From positions 1 to 26,516 of the forward strand of contig CAYJDG010000029.1 of assembly GCA_964368875.1 (NCBI GenBank): a stretch of DNA of 26,516 bases, read 5' to 3'. Shown piece after piece: positions 6,373 through 14,254 of the stretch (within the stretch, counting starts at the first letter, position 1; each line of letters begins with the position of its first letter). The translations under genes were made by a program, and so were the position numbers. Source of the stretch: CAYJDG01 sp964368875 (lineage in GTDB: Bacteria; Pseudomonadota; Alphaproteobacteria; Micavibrionales; Micavibrionaceae). The notes under the pieces are model-generated. The model was not told the DNA's origin, made no database searches, and saw only the letters and a list, made by a program, of their open reading frames with translations.

Positions 6373-8073
6373 TTACGCGTCCTCTTTGGTGATGGAAATA
6401 ATTTCAGCGCCGGGAAAAACCTCGAACACTTTTTTGATCAGCGGCTCGCCTTTCAGCGCACTCAGTTCGGCATTACGGGCGGCATCTTTCTGCGCGGCGA
6501 GTGTCGGCTGCGCAGGCTTCGATGAAATGCTGACCATCCAGCGTTGCCCGGTGATCTCGGAAAGTTTCTTGCCAAGATCATTGGAGAGCTTAGCAGGTGC
6601 ATCATCGGCGAGCTTGATATCAAGCCGTCCGGCTTCGAGCGAGACCAGCTCGACATAATGATAAACCTGACCCGCAATGATCATCGCGCCGTTCTGTTCA
6701 AGCAAAGCGACGACATCGGCGAGGGTCGAAAGATTGTTATTGGCAATCGCGACGGTCGCGGCAACAGGAACATCGACAGGTTTCAGTTGTGCCTGCGGCC
6801 CGTTTCCGGACGAGACCGATGTCATGACGGTCGACGATCCCGCAGAGCTCGAACGCGCAGGCGTTGCCGTACCAGCCGAGACGACCGTGCCGTCCTGCAA
6901 TTGTTTCAACACTGTGGCCGGATCGGGCAAATCGGATGCGTAACAAAGGCGCATCACAACCATTTCGGCTGCGGCCTGCATATTCCCGGCATGCTGGACT
7001 TCGCCAACACCCTTGGCCAAAATCTGCCAGACGCGGCTGATCACCGGCATTGTGAGGGATTTGGCAAAGCCCGCCGCGCGGTCGCGCTCGCCGCTGGTCA
7101 TGTTCGGTTCAACCGTTGAAGGTGGTGCCTTGATTGCCTGAAATTTGCCAACCAGATGCGTGATCTCAAGCAGATCCTGCACCAGCGTCAGCGCATCGAT
7201 GCCGGAGCGGTAGAGATCCGCCATTTGTGTAAGCGCCGCTTCGCAGTTGCCTTTGAGAATATCTTCATAAAGATCGAGGAGCTTGGTGCGGTCAGCGAGA
7301 CCCAGCATCTGCTGCACCTGTTCGGCGGTCACCGTGCCGGAGCCAAGCGCAATCGCCTGATCGAGCATTGAGAGACCATCGCGGACTGAGCCATCGGCGG
7401 CGCGCGCGATCATCGCAATCGCTTCATCTTCGGCTTTGACATTCTCTTTGGCACAGACGCGGGCGTAATGACCCGACAGCGTTTCGACATCGACGCGGCG
7501 CAGGTCAAAGCGCTGGCAACGCGACAGAATCGTGATCGGAACCTTGCGGATTTCGGTTGTCGCGAAAATGAATTTCACATGCGGTGGCGGCTCTTCGAGC
7601 GTTTTGAGCAACGCGTTGAAGGCGTTGCGGGAGAGCATGTGCACTTCGTCGATGATATAGACTTTATAACGGGCTTCAGCTGGCGCGTAGCGCGACCCGT
7701 CGATCAATTCGCGGATGTCATCGACACCCGTATGGGACGCGGCATCGATCTCGAGCACGTCCGGGTGGCGGTCTTCGGTGATTGCCTGACAGATTTTACA
7801 ATCATCGGTCGGGCCGATGGTCGGGCCGGACTTGCCGTCCGGGCCGGTATAGTTCAACGCTTTGGCAATGATCCGGGCAGTGGTGGTCTTGCCGACCCCG
7901 CGCACGCCGGTCAGCATGAACGCATGCGCGATCCGGCCCGAGGAAATGGCATTGGTCAGGGTGCGCACCAGCGCGTCCTGGCCGATCAGCTGTTCGAAAT
8001 TCTGGGGACGGTATTTGCGCGCAAGGACGCGGTACTCAGCCTGAGTGGTCGTTTGGGATTCTGTGTTGGACAT
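6373..8073 (-). CDS. dnaX: DNA polymerase III subunit gamma/tau
   Basis: Clamp-loader ATPase of the replicative polymerase, 566 residues. The AAA+ module has Walker A GVRGVGKT (56-63), a DEVH Walker B (142-145), sensor 1 ATTE (about 171-174) and the SRC arginine-finger motif (about 184-186). Domain III and a long tau-like C-terminal region follow, with a Ser/Thr/Gly-rich linker near residues 405-430. The zinc module is reduced: only C92 and C95 remain, and the position of the first E. coli cysteine is Y75. I see no good A-rich slippery site in the linker, so a separate short gamma form is not predicted. An AAGG lies 7 bases before the ATG, and SRP RNA is encoded just upstream. Confidence 0.97.
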   Translation of the reverse strand: MSNTESQTTTQAEYRVLARKYRPQNFEQLIGQDALVRTLTNAISSGRIAHAFMLTGVRGVGKTTTARIIAKALNYTGPDGKSGPTIGPTDDCKICQAITEDRHPDVLEIDAASHTGVDDIRELIDGSRYAPAEARYKVYIIDEVHMLSRNAFNALLKTLEEPPPHVKFIFATTEIRKVPITILSRCQRFDLRRVDVETLSGHYARVCAKENVKAEDEAIAMIARAADGSVRDGLSMLDQAIALGSGTVTAEQVQQMLGLADRTKLLDLYEDILKGNCEAALTQMADLYRSGIDALTLVQDLLEITHLVGKFQAIKAPPSTVEPNMTSGERDRAAGFAKSLTMPVISRVWQILAKGVGEVQHAGNMQAAAEMVVMRLCYASDLPDPATVLKQLQDGTVVSAGTATPARSSSAGSSTVMTSVSSGNGPQAQLKPVDVPVAATVAIANNNLSTLADVVALLEQNGAMIIAGQVYHYVELVSLEAGRLDIKLADDAPAKLSNDLGKKLSEITGQRWMVSISSKPAQPTLAAQKDAARNAELSALKGEPLIKKVFEVFPGAEIISITKEDA

Positions 8074-8142
8074 GGGAGAACCTTAAAAGGAGTCTCGCAG
8101 GGCTTCAACGACAATATGGCGGATTTAGGGGAATTTAGAGGT

Positions 8143-8236
8143 GGAAGACTGGACACAACCCGGAAAAATTCGTTGCGGCTGCTGCCTTTCGGCCCTGACC
8201 GGATTGGCGATATCTCCGCCCGCGCCAGCCTTCCGG
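8143..8236 (-). ncRNA. ffs: Signal recognition particle RNA (4.5S type)
   Basis: The minus strand carries the invariant SRP domain IV: GGTCAGG, GCCGAAAGGC tetraloop stem and AGCAGCC, closing on opposite sides of the asymmetric internal loop that binds Ffh. The ends form a 10-bp terminal helix: GGAAGGCTGG (8234-8225) with CCAGTCTTCC (8152-8143), with one G-U pair. This gives about 92-96 bases, the size of the short bacterial SRP RNA. A weak promoter (TTGTGT at 8271-8266, 17 bases, CTAAGA at 8248-8243) would start transcription near 8236, matching the 5' end of the helix. Its position directly upstream of dnaX is a common arrangement. Ends are uncertain by a few bases. Confidence 0.93.
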
Positions 8237-8291
8237 GAGGAGTCTTAGCAGAAACCGGGGCGCGGACACAAGATTCGATTTTTAGAGCGTA

Positions 8292-9158
8292 CTATTTAAG
8301 GACGTGGGCTACTAAAAGTCCCAGCGATCCACTTTCATCGCTATGCGGTTTGACGAAGTGCGCTGCAGGGCGAAGTTTGCCATCTGCGTAAAAATCCTCG
8401 ACCTCTTTACCAAAACGGCTCAGAAAATCTGTGACTTCCTTGCCCATCGTTGGAATCTCAAAAGCGGCTTCCGCTTTATCGGTGAAAACCTGAAGGCGGG
8501 TTGCATAGCTCAAATGATCAAACAATTTTTCTGCGGCCTCTGGACCAAGGTCGGTATAACCGTCGCCAAGTTCTTCAGCTACATGGAGAAGCCGGTCGGC
8601 CAGAGCTGGTTCACGGAAATCTTGCGTTTGCGTGTGGCCAAGGAAATGCGTGATCTTAGCATCGATGGCCTCAACGATGGCATCCTTGCTTTTATGGCCG
8701 AGTTTCAAATCGCCCGTTTGCTCTATGTGTTCAAAAATCTCAACGGCAGGCCTGACGCTCAGGCCTTTGATCATGGTTACGAACTCAGCGCGCAACTCTC
8801 TGCCAGTCGGCAGCGTAGGGCTATCAGTTTTATCACTGTAGGCGGGAACCAGGTCCGATACATCTGCAAGCAGCAGCTTCCTGTATAGACTTTCAGGTAA
8901 TTCACCTGCTTCTGTATGATCAACAGCAAGCCGGGCGATATCATCGGAATATAATGAATTCGCGCTGAGGAGCTTGCCGATGGCATCGAAGGCTTCGGCT
9001 GCGGGAACTTTTTCGAGTTGAAGGCTAAGAAACCCCAAGTCTACAACAAAGGCTTCTCGATCACCTTTAAGTCCAGCTTGATGAACCGCGACGGCGGCGG
9101 TTACAAGAGCTGGCGAAGCACCATGCGCCTCAGAAAATTCTTGGGTAAAGTCAGTCAT
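8292..9158 (-). CDS. Hypothetical protein, helical, unrecognised
   Basis: A 288-residue protein that I cannot assign to a family. It is rich in Ala, Leu, Glu and Asp, predicted largely alpha-helical and soluble, with no signal peptide, membrane segment or cysteine cluster. Sections such as the stretches near residues 35-60 and 140-165 look like repeated helical hairpins, but I cannot call a repeat family. The ATG at 9158 has AAGG exactly 8 bases upstream; a GTG three codons earlier would overlap that site and is rejected. Spacers on both sides are AT-rich. It stands alone between the SRP RNA and another orphan gene, suggesting accessory content. Confidence 0.7.
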   Translation of the reverse strand: MTDFTQEFSEAHGASPALVTAAVAVHQAGLKGDREAFVVDLGFLSLQLEKVPAAEAFDAIGKLLSANSLYSDDIARLAVDHTEAGELPESLYRKLLLADVSDLVPAYSDKTDSPTLPTGRELRAEFVTMIKGLSVRPAVEIFEHIEQTGDLKLGHKSKDAIVEAIDAKITHFLGHTQTQDFREPALADRLLHVAEELGDGYTDLGPEAAEKLFDHLSYATRLQVFTDKAEAAFEIPTMGKEVTDFLSRFGKEVEDFYADGKLRPAAHFVKPHSDESGSLGLLVAHVLK

Positions 9159-9225
9159 CACACACACCTTATTTTTTTATAGTTTTGTGAAGCAGGCTTA
9201 GTCTATTCAGATTTTTTTATTTAAT

Positions 9226-9453
9226 TTAGTACCAATCCAGCGACCAGGTTGCTGTGTCTTCGGCAGGTGTCATGGACAAGAAACTTTCCTGTGACAGCGC
9301 GTCGTATGCTGCGGTCAATGGCGAGGCAGCGACGACAGTGATTTGATTGTCATTGTGAGAAACAGTCGGAAAAAATCCTTTAGGAGCAGAGCCGACTTTC
9401 AGAGTCTGCGCCGATCCAGCCGGCACTTGCAGACGTTTGATTACTACGGTCAT
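9226..9453 (-). CDS. Hypothetical 75-residue protein
   Basis: I do not recognise this small protein. It begins MTVVIKRLQVPAG and looks like a short beta-rich domain, with alternating hydrophobic residues (TLKVG, ITVVAAS) and a C-terminal TWSLDWY. It has no cysteine, signal peptide or membrane helix. The start is supported by a good ribosome binding site, GAGGG at 9462-9466, 9 bases before the ATG. The upstream promoter is close to consensus and flanked by a dyad, so this small gene is probably transcribed strongly and under control. Sixty-seven bases separate its stop from the next gene start on the same strand. Confidence 0.65.
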   Translation of the reverse strand: MTVVIKRLQVPAGSAQTLKVGSAPKGFFPTVSHNDNQITVVAASPLTAAYDALSQESFLSMTPAEDTATWSLDWY

Positions 9454-9481
9454 GTAATACACCCTCGTACTATTTCGCATG

Positions 9482-9511
9482 ATTATGGAATATCGCAGAG
9501 CAAAATGTCAA
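9482..9511 (-). promoter_or_regulatory. Sigma-70 promoter of the 75-residue protein gene
   Basis: A perfect -35 hexamer TTGACA (9511-9506) and a 5-of-6 -10 hexamer CATAAT (9487-9482) are 18 bases apart on the minus strand. The expected start near 9475 gives a 5' leader of about 22 bases containing the GAGGG ribosome binding site. It is one of the best consensus promoters in the window. Confidence 0.65.
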
Positions 9512-9520
9512 GAAATTTCA

Positions 9521-9536
9521 ATGTCAGCTCTGACAT
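9521..9536. promoter_or_regulatory. Dyad operator candidate ATGTCAG-CT-CTGACAT
   Basis: Perfect 7-base arms (9521-9527 and 9530-9536) around a 2-base centre. It lies about 10 bases upstream of the -35 box of the orphan gene, roughly -46 to -61 from the predicted start. A third ATGTCA half-site (9505-9510) overlaps the -35 hexamer itself. Half-sites of the TGTCA type are used by several small dimeric regulators; no regulator gene is adjacent, so the binding protein is unknown. Confidence 0.45.
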
Positions 9537-9657
9537 GCAAAAAACGCAGGGGAATTAGTCAGGTATATCAATGAGAAGCGAGCAATCGAGTCGCATCTTA
9601 ACCATTTTGCCCCTCATACGTGCATAGCTGTATTGTCTCAATATCTGCGCTTACAGG

Positions 9658-10896
9658 TTATGGACATCGGGTGAACGACCCATTTTCCAGCGGTGCCGAT
9701 GACTGAAAAGGGCGCACAGCTGGCCCGAAAATGCGCGTGGCGAGAGACCAGCCAACTGCTCGCTCACCGAAATAAGCGTCTCCACGCACTCTTTCTATTT
9801 CATGATTTTCGTCGCGGTGCGCGAGCGTGGGGACAATAAAGTAATCCCTGAGGACGGTTTTATTCTGCGCAGTTTTGGCGAGAGTGATCCTGAGAAGCGC
9901 CCCGGTACGCGCTTCTGGCTCTATAAAATCAGAAACGAAGTCACCCAAAGAATACGCAATTAATTTGCCTTTATAAAACTCTATTCCGTTAAGGACGTGC
10001 GCGTGGCTGCCGACCACCAGATCAAACCCTGCATCGATCAGGTCTTGTGCTGCCCTGCGCTGATCTTCGCTCGGCCGGAAGTCCCATTCGTCCCCCCAGT
10101 GAACCAGCGCGATCAGATAATCGGCATGATTTTTTTGTGCATTTTGTGCGTATCTTGAAAAACGGCCTTTCCCTTCCACTCTTTTTTTCCCCTGCCAGTC
10201 ATGAAAATCCAGCGGGTGTAGGGCCGACTTTCGGAGCCAGCCCGCGTAATCGTCACCCTTTTCCTCATATGAATTGGGGGGAAACGTAAACGCCGCAAAC
10301 GCCAGACGATGCCCTCCTTTATCTGCAAACAGCGGTATATCTTTGGCAGCATCTGCATCCGTGCCAACGCCCCTGAGATTGCTAAAGGATAATTGCCTGA
10401 GTGTTTCCGAGACGCCGTCTATACCTTGATCAAAAGCATGGTTGTTGGCCGTGCTGAGAATATCGAACCCGGCCCATGCCAGAGCTTGCAGATGTCCGGG
10501 TGAGCCATTGAACCGCACCGATTGAGGAGCCGGTCCCGGCGGCTTGGCAGGCATGACAGGAAATTCCAGCATCCCGATACTTAAGTCCTGCTGCGCGATT
10601 AAATCCCTTACCTGAGCATATGTCTGATTGAAGTCGTCATCCATTTGCTCTCGGTGTTGCATGATGTCGCCGACAAAGCCGAGGGTTAGAGGGCACCTGC
10701 TGGTGCTAGTTTCAACACTAGAGGTCATACTCACCCAAGGAAGCAACGTATCCATATCCTTGAATACGACCGGGGTGCTGTCCGGCCTGCTTCTTTCCGC
10801 GAGCATCTGGTCCGTCAGCACCGCCCCTCCCGCCAGCGCGAGAAAAATACCGCCAGCGATTAACACCTTCTCAAAAAAACTGAACTTGAAGTTCAT
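9658..10896 (-). CDS. CapA family (PGA_cap) metallophosphatase-like protein
   Basis: A 412-residue CapA-family protein with an N-terminal membrane anchor (about residues 10-30), so the catalytic domain should lie outside the cytoplasm. The family fold is related to calcineurin-type phosphatases and includes the poly-gamma-glutamate capsule protein CapA. Conserved blocks are present: VGDIM with D77, STANNHAFDQG with N152 and H153, VHWGDEW with H266, and GSHAHV with H298 and H300. There are no capB or capC genes nearby, so polyglutamate synthesis is not implied and the substrate is unknown. A GATAGG-like site precedes the ATG. A class II FNR-type promoter lies upstream, suggesting expression at low oxygen. 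Confidence 0.88.
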   Translation of the reverse strand: MNFKFSFFEKVLIAGGIFLALAGGAVLTDQMLAERSRPDSTPVVFKDMDTLLPWVSMTSSVETSTSRCPLTLGFVGDIMQHREQMDDDFNQTYAQVRDLIAQQDLSIGMLEFPVMPAKPPGPAPQSVRFNGSPGHLQALAWAGFDILSTANNHAFDQGIDGVSETLRQLSFSNLRGVGTDADAAKDIPLFADKGGHRLAFAAFTFPPNSYEEKGDDYAGWLRKSALHPLDFHDWQGKKRVEGKGRFSRYAQNAQKNHADYLIALVHWGDEWDFRPSEDQRRAAQDLIDAGFDLVVGSHAHVLNGIEFYKGKLIAYSLGDFVSDFIEPEARTGALLRITLAKTAQNKTVLRDYFIVPTLAHRDENHEIERVRGDAYFGERAVGWSLATRIFGPAVRPFQSSAPLENGSFTRCP

Positions 10897-10935
10897 GCAG
10901 AGAACCTATCTCAACCAAGACCTTTATTTGCTCTT

Positions 10936-10977
10936 ATGATAAAGGATTGGCTTTCTGCGTCCCTTGATCTTGATCAA
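10936..10977 (-). promoter_or_regulatory. FNR/FixK-type box plus -10 of the CapA-family gene
   Basis: TTGATCTTGATCAA (10964-10977) is a perfect match to the FNR/ANR/FixK consensus TTGAT-N4-ATCAA. On the minus strand a -10 hexamer TATCAT (10941-10936) lies downstream so that, with a start near 10929, the box is centred at -41.5. That is exactly the class II activator position. The leader would be about 33 bases. Box and hexamer are seen directly; regulation is inferred. Confidence 0.7.
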
Positions 10978-10984
10978 AGAATTA

Positions 10985-11024
10985 TCCCGCAGACACTTCG
11001 CGCGTCAGGCCGGATTCTGCGGGA
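10985..11024 (-). terminator. Stem-loop after the metal-efflux operon
   Basis: Perfect 9-base arms TCCCGCAGA (10985-10993) and TCTGCGGGA (11016-11024) enclose 22 bases with some inner pairing. It begins 14 bases after the czcA-like stop and ends before the promoter of the CapA gene. No T run follows on the minus strand (ATAATTCTTTG), so it may be a weak terminator or a 3'-end stabilising hairpin. Confidence 0.45.
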
Positions 11025-11037
11025 CAGCAATTCTGGC

Positions 11038-14000
11038 TTATAATGGGTTTGTATAATGCTGAAAGTGATCAAGACGGTCTGCGTCAAGCTCGGCGCGATC
11101 TTTACCCGAGAACAGCTTATAAAGCGCGGGCAACACCAGTAACGTTAACGCGGTTGCGGAAATCAACCCGCCGATGACGACCATGGCCAGCGGTTTTTGA
11201 ACCTCCGCGCCTGTACCATTGGCAAGAGCCATCGGTACAAACCCAAGCGAGGCCACGAGAGCGGTCATCAGGACAGGACGCAGTCGGGTCATCGCGCCTT
11301 GAATAATCGCCTCCTGACGCTCGATCCCCTCTTTCACCAGTTGATTTATATAGGTCACCATCACCAGCCCATTGAGAACGGCAATCCCGGACAGGGCTAT
11401 AAAACCGACCGCAGCAGGTATCGAGAATGGCATTCCGGCTAAGAACAGTGTCAGGATACCGCCTGAGATTGCCAGTGGTACGCCGCTAAAGACCAATAAT
11501 GCTTGTTTTGCAGAACCAAGCGCTGTGAACAGCATCATAAAGATGATGAAGAAGCAGGCAGGCACGACGATCATCAGGCGGTCCCGGGCTGCCGTAAGGT
11601 TTTCAAACTGACCGCCCCAGTCGAGCCAGTATCCGGCAGGAACTTTGACATCCTTGTCGATGACAGCTTGGGCCTCGGTGACGAACGACCCTATATCCCG
11701 GCCCCGCACGTTGGCTTGAACCACCACGCGGCGTTTACCATTCTCCCGACTGATCTGGTTTGGCCCTTCGGAGAGGCGGAACGCAACGATCTGTTTCAGG
11801 GGAATAAAAGCACTTCCCTCTATACCGTCATCATGCGGAACAGCAACGGGCAGATTTTCAAGCGCAGATATGTCCTGACGGACTGCTTCAGGTAGACGCA
11901 CCACAATCGGGAAGCGTTTATCACCTTCAAAAACCAGTCCGGCTTCCTGACCACCGACCGCCGCTGAAATCAGATCAAGAACATCGCTGATATTCAGGCC
12001 ATAGCGGGCAATCATCGGCTTGTTGATGTCGATTTCCAGCATTGGCAACCCAGTTGATTGCTCGACTTTTACGTCTGCCGCACCCGGTACTTTACGGAGA
12101 GCTGCCGCGATACTTGTTGCCGTCTTGCCGATGGCATCGAAGTCATCGCCGTAAACCTTCACGGCTACGTCGCTTCGAACACCTGCAATCAACTCATTAA
12201 ACCGCATCTGGATTGGCTGGGTATATTCATAGTTATTGCCCGGAACCCGTCCCACAGCCTCGGCGATCTTGTCGATCAGGGCGGCTTTGGTTAAGCCTTG
12301 GTTCGGCCATTCAGACTGGTCTTTCAGAATGATAAACGTATCCGAGACGTTCGGCGGCATCGGATCACCCGCCATTTCAGCCGTCCCTGTCTTGGAAAAG
12401 ACGAAGGCGACTTCGGGCTGGGCGCTGATGGCCTTCTCGACCTGTAGCTGCATGGCGGTTGACTCCGATAGCGATGTGCTCGGGATACGCATAGCGTGCA
12501 TCGCGATGTCTTTTTCATCAAGCGTCGGGATAAACTCCTGTCCCAGCCGCGTGAAAATCAACAGCGAGAAAATAAAGAAAGCGACCGAGCCAAGGATCAT
12601 TTTCTTAGGATTTGCGAGGGAGAAATTCAGCAGCGGTCGATAGGCGGACTTGGCTTTCTGGATGATCCAGTTGTCTTTCTCTTCGATCTTACCACTTAGC
12701 CACATGGCAATCATGGCCGGGACATAGGTGATGGAGAGAATAAAAGCGAAGATCAGCGCGATAATGACGGTCAAGGCCATTGGCGTGAACATCTTGCCTT
12801 CAACACCGGTGAAGGACAGCAGTGCCATAAAGACGATGATGATGATAACCCGCCCGAAGACCATCGGCTTGACCATTTCGGCACTGGCTTGCATCACTTC
12901 GTCAAGACGTTCCTCATAATTCAGCAGACGACCTTCTTTATGCTGGCGTTCCGATAGACGGCGCAGGCAGTTCTCGATAATGATGACTCCGCCATCGACG
13001 AGCAGACCAAAATCAAGCGCACCGAGACTCATCAGGTTGGCACTGATCCCGGCTTCCACCATGCCAATCCCGGTCATCAGCATCGTAAACGGAATTATCA
13101 GGGCGGTAATGACAGCAGCGCGGAAGTTCCCCAACAGTAGGAATAAAACTGCAATAACCAGCAACGCGCCTTCGGCCAGGTTCTTGCTGACCGTCTTGAT
13201 CGTGGCTTCGACCAGCTTGGTTCGGTTCAGAACGGTTTTGGCTTTAACGCCTTCAGGCAAAGACTTCTGGATTTCTGCCAGTTTGGTATCAACCGCCTTG
13301 GCAACAACGCGGCTATTCTCTCCGCGCAGCATCATGGCGGTGGCGACAACGACCTCATGTCCGTTTTCGCTGGCACTGCCGGTGCGCATTTCTTTACCAA
13401 GCCCAACAGTGGCGACATCTTTCAGGTAAATTGGAACGCCCGAGCGAGTTGAGAGCACAACGGAGGAAATTTCATCAGTAGTTGCCAGTCGTCCATCTGC
13501 CCGGACAACATAAGACTCACCTTTTTGTTCGAGATACCCGGCCCCAGTGCTGGCGTTGTTACGTTCCAGCGCCTCGATCACGTCATGAAAGGTCAGGCCG
13601 AGCGCTGCCAGCTTCTGCGGGTCAGGCTGGACATGATATTGCTGGGCATAGCCACCGATAGAGTCGACGGCGGCAACACCTTTTACGGTTTTGATCTGGG
13701 GGCCGATGATCCAGTCCTGCACGGTCCGGAGATACATCGCCTTTTCAAAGTCTGATGCAAGCGTTTTGCCCTCAGGTGTCGTGTATGGCTGGTCAGGCTT
13801 CTCATACTCGACCGTCCACATATAAATTTCCCCAAGGCCGGTAGAAATAGCCCCCATGACGACTTCTGCGCCGTCTGGCAGACTTTCCTTGGCTGTTGCC
13901 AACCGTTCATTCACCTGTGCGCGGGCAAAGTAGATATCGACACTGTCTTCAAAGATCACCGTGATCTGCGCAAAGCCATTGCGCGACATTGAACGTGTTT

Positions 14001-14241
14001 CAACCAGACCCGGAATGCCCGCCATCGCGGTTTCAATCGAATAGGTGACCTGTTTCTCAACCTCGAATGGTGAAAGAGCCGGTACCTCGACGTTGATCTG
14101 CACCTGATTGTTCGTGATGTCGGGCACGGCATCAATCGGCAATTTGCCAAGAGCGTATACGCCATAAATGGAGACCGTGATCGTCAGCATCAAAATCAGC
14201 AGGCGATGGGCAATTGAAAACTTAAGAATTTTCTCGATCAT
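11038..14241 (-). CDS. czcA: Heavy-metal RND efflux permease, CzcA/CusA family
   Basis: The inner-membrane pump of a tripartite metal exporter, 1067 residues, full length for the HME-RND family, using the proton gradient. The N terminus (KFSIAHRLLILML... then GKLPIDAVPDITNNQVQI) is characteristic of CzcA/CusA. In helix 4 the motif DFGLLVDGGVIIIEN (D410, D416, E423) matches the DFG...DG...EN signature of the zinc/cobalt/cadmium branch (HME1) rather than the copper/silver one, so Zn, Co or Cd is the likely substrate. Two large periplasmic loops and 12 helices are evident. AAAGGA lies 9 bases before the ATG, and 13 bases separate it from the adaptor gene. The symbol is by family; metal choice is inferred. 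Confidence 0.93.
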   Translation of the reverse strand: MIEKILKFSIAHRLLILMLTITVSIYGVYALGKLPIDAVPDITNNQVQINVEVPALSPFEVEKQVTYSIETAMAGIPGLVETRSMSRNGFAQITVIFEDSVDIYFARAQVNERLATAKESLPDGAEVVMGAISTGLGEIYMWTVEYEKPDQPYTTPEGKTLASDFEKAMYLRTVQDWIIGPQIKTVKGVAAVDSIGGYAQQYHVQPDPQKLAALGLTFHDVIEALERNNASTGAGYLEQKGESYVVRADGRLATTDEISSVVLSTRSGVPIYLKDVATVGLGKEMRTGSASENGHEVVVATAMMLRGENSRVVAKAVDTKLAEIQKSLPEGVKAKTVLNRTKLVEATIKTVSKNLAEGALLVIAVLFLLLGNFRAAVITALIIPFTMLMTGIGMVEAGISANLMSLGALDFGLLVDGGVIIIENCLRRLSERQHKEGRLLNYEERLDEVMQASAEMVKPMVFGRVIIIIVFMALLSFTGVEGKMFTPMALTVIIALIFAFILSITYVPAMIAMWLSGKIEEKDNWIIQKAKSAYRPLLNFSLANPKKMILGSVAFFIFSLLIFTRLGQEFIPTLDEKDIAMHAMRIPSTSLSESTAMQLQVEKAISAQPEVAFVFSKTGTAEMAGDPMPPNVSDTFIILKDQSEWPNQGLTKAALIDKIAEAVGRVPGNNYEYTQPIQMRFNELIAGVRSDVAVKVYGDDFDAIGKTATSIAAALRKVPGAADVKVEQSTGLPMLEIDINKPMIARYGLNISDVLDLISAAVGGQEAGLVFEGDKRFPIVVRLPEAVRQDISALENLPVAVPHDDGIEGSAFIPLKQIVAFRLSEGPNQISRENGKRRVVVQANVRGRDIGSFVTEAQAVIDKDVKVPAGYWLDWGGQFENLTAARDRLMIVVPACFFIIFMMLFTALGSAKQALLVFSGVPLAISGGILTLFLAGMPFSIPAAVGFIALSGIAVLNGLVMVTYINQLVKEGIERQEAIIQGAMTRLRPVLMTALVASLGFVPMALANGTGAEVQKPLAMVVIGGLISATALTLLVLPALYKLFSGKDRAELDADRLDHFQHYTNPL

Positions 14242-14254
14242 AACTTAAAGTCCT

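Noticed and set aside
6426..6440. A-rich run in dnaX as a programmed frameshift site
   Set aside because: It lies near the C terminus and reads ATC AAA AAA GTG, not the A AAA AAG heptamer, so it would not give a gamma-length product.
7468..8391. 307-codon plus-strand frame opposite dnaX and the SRP RNA
   Set aside because: It runs antisense to the Walker A region of dnaX and through SRP RNA; no domain is recognisable.
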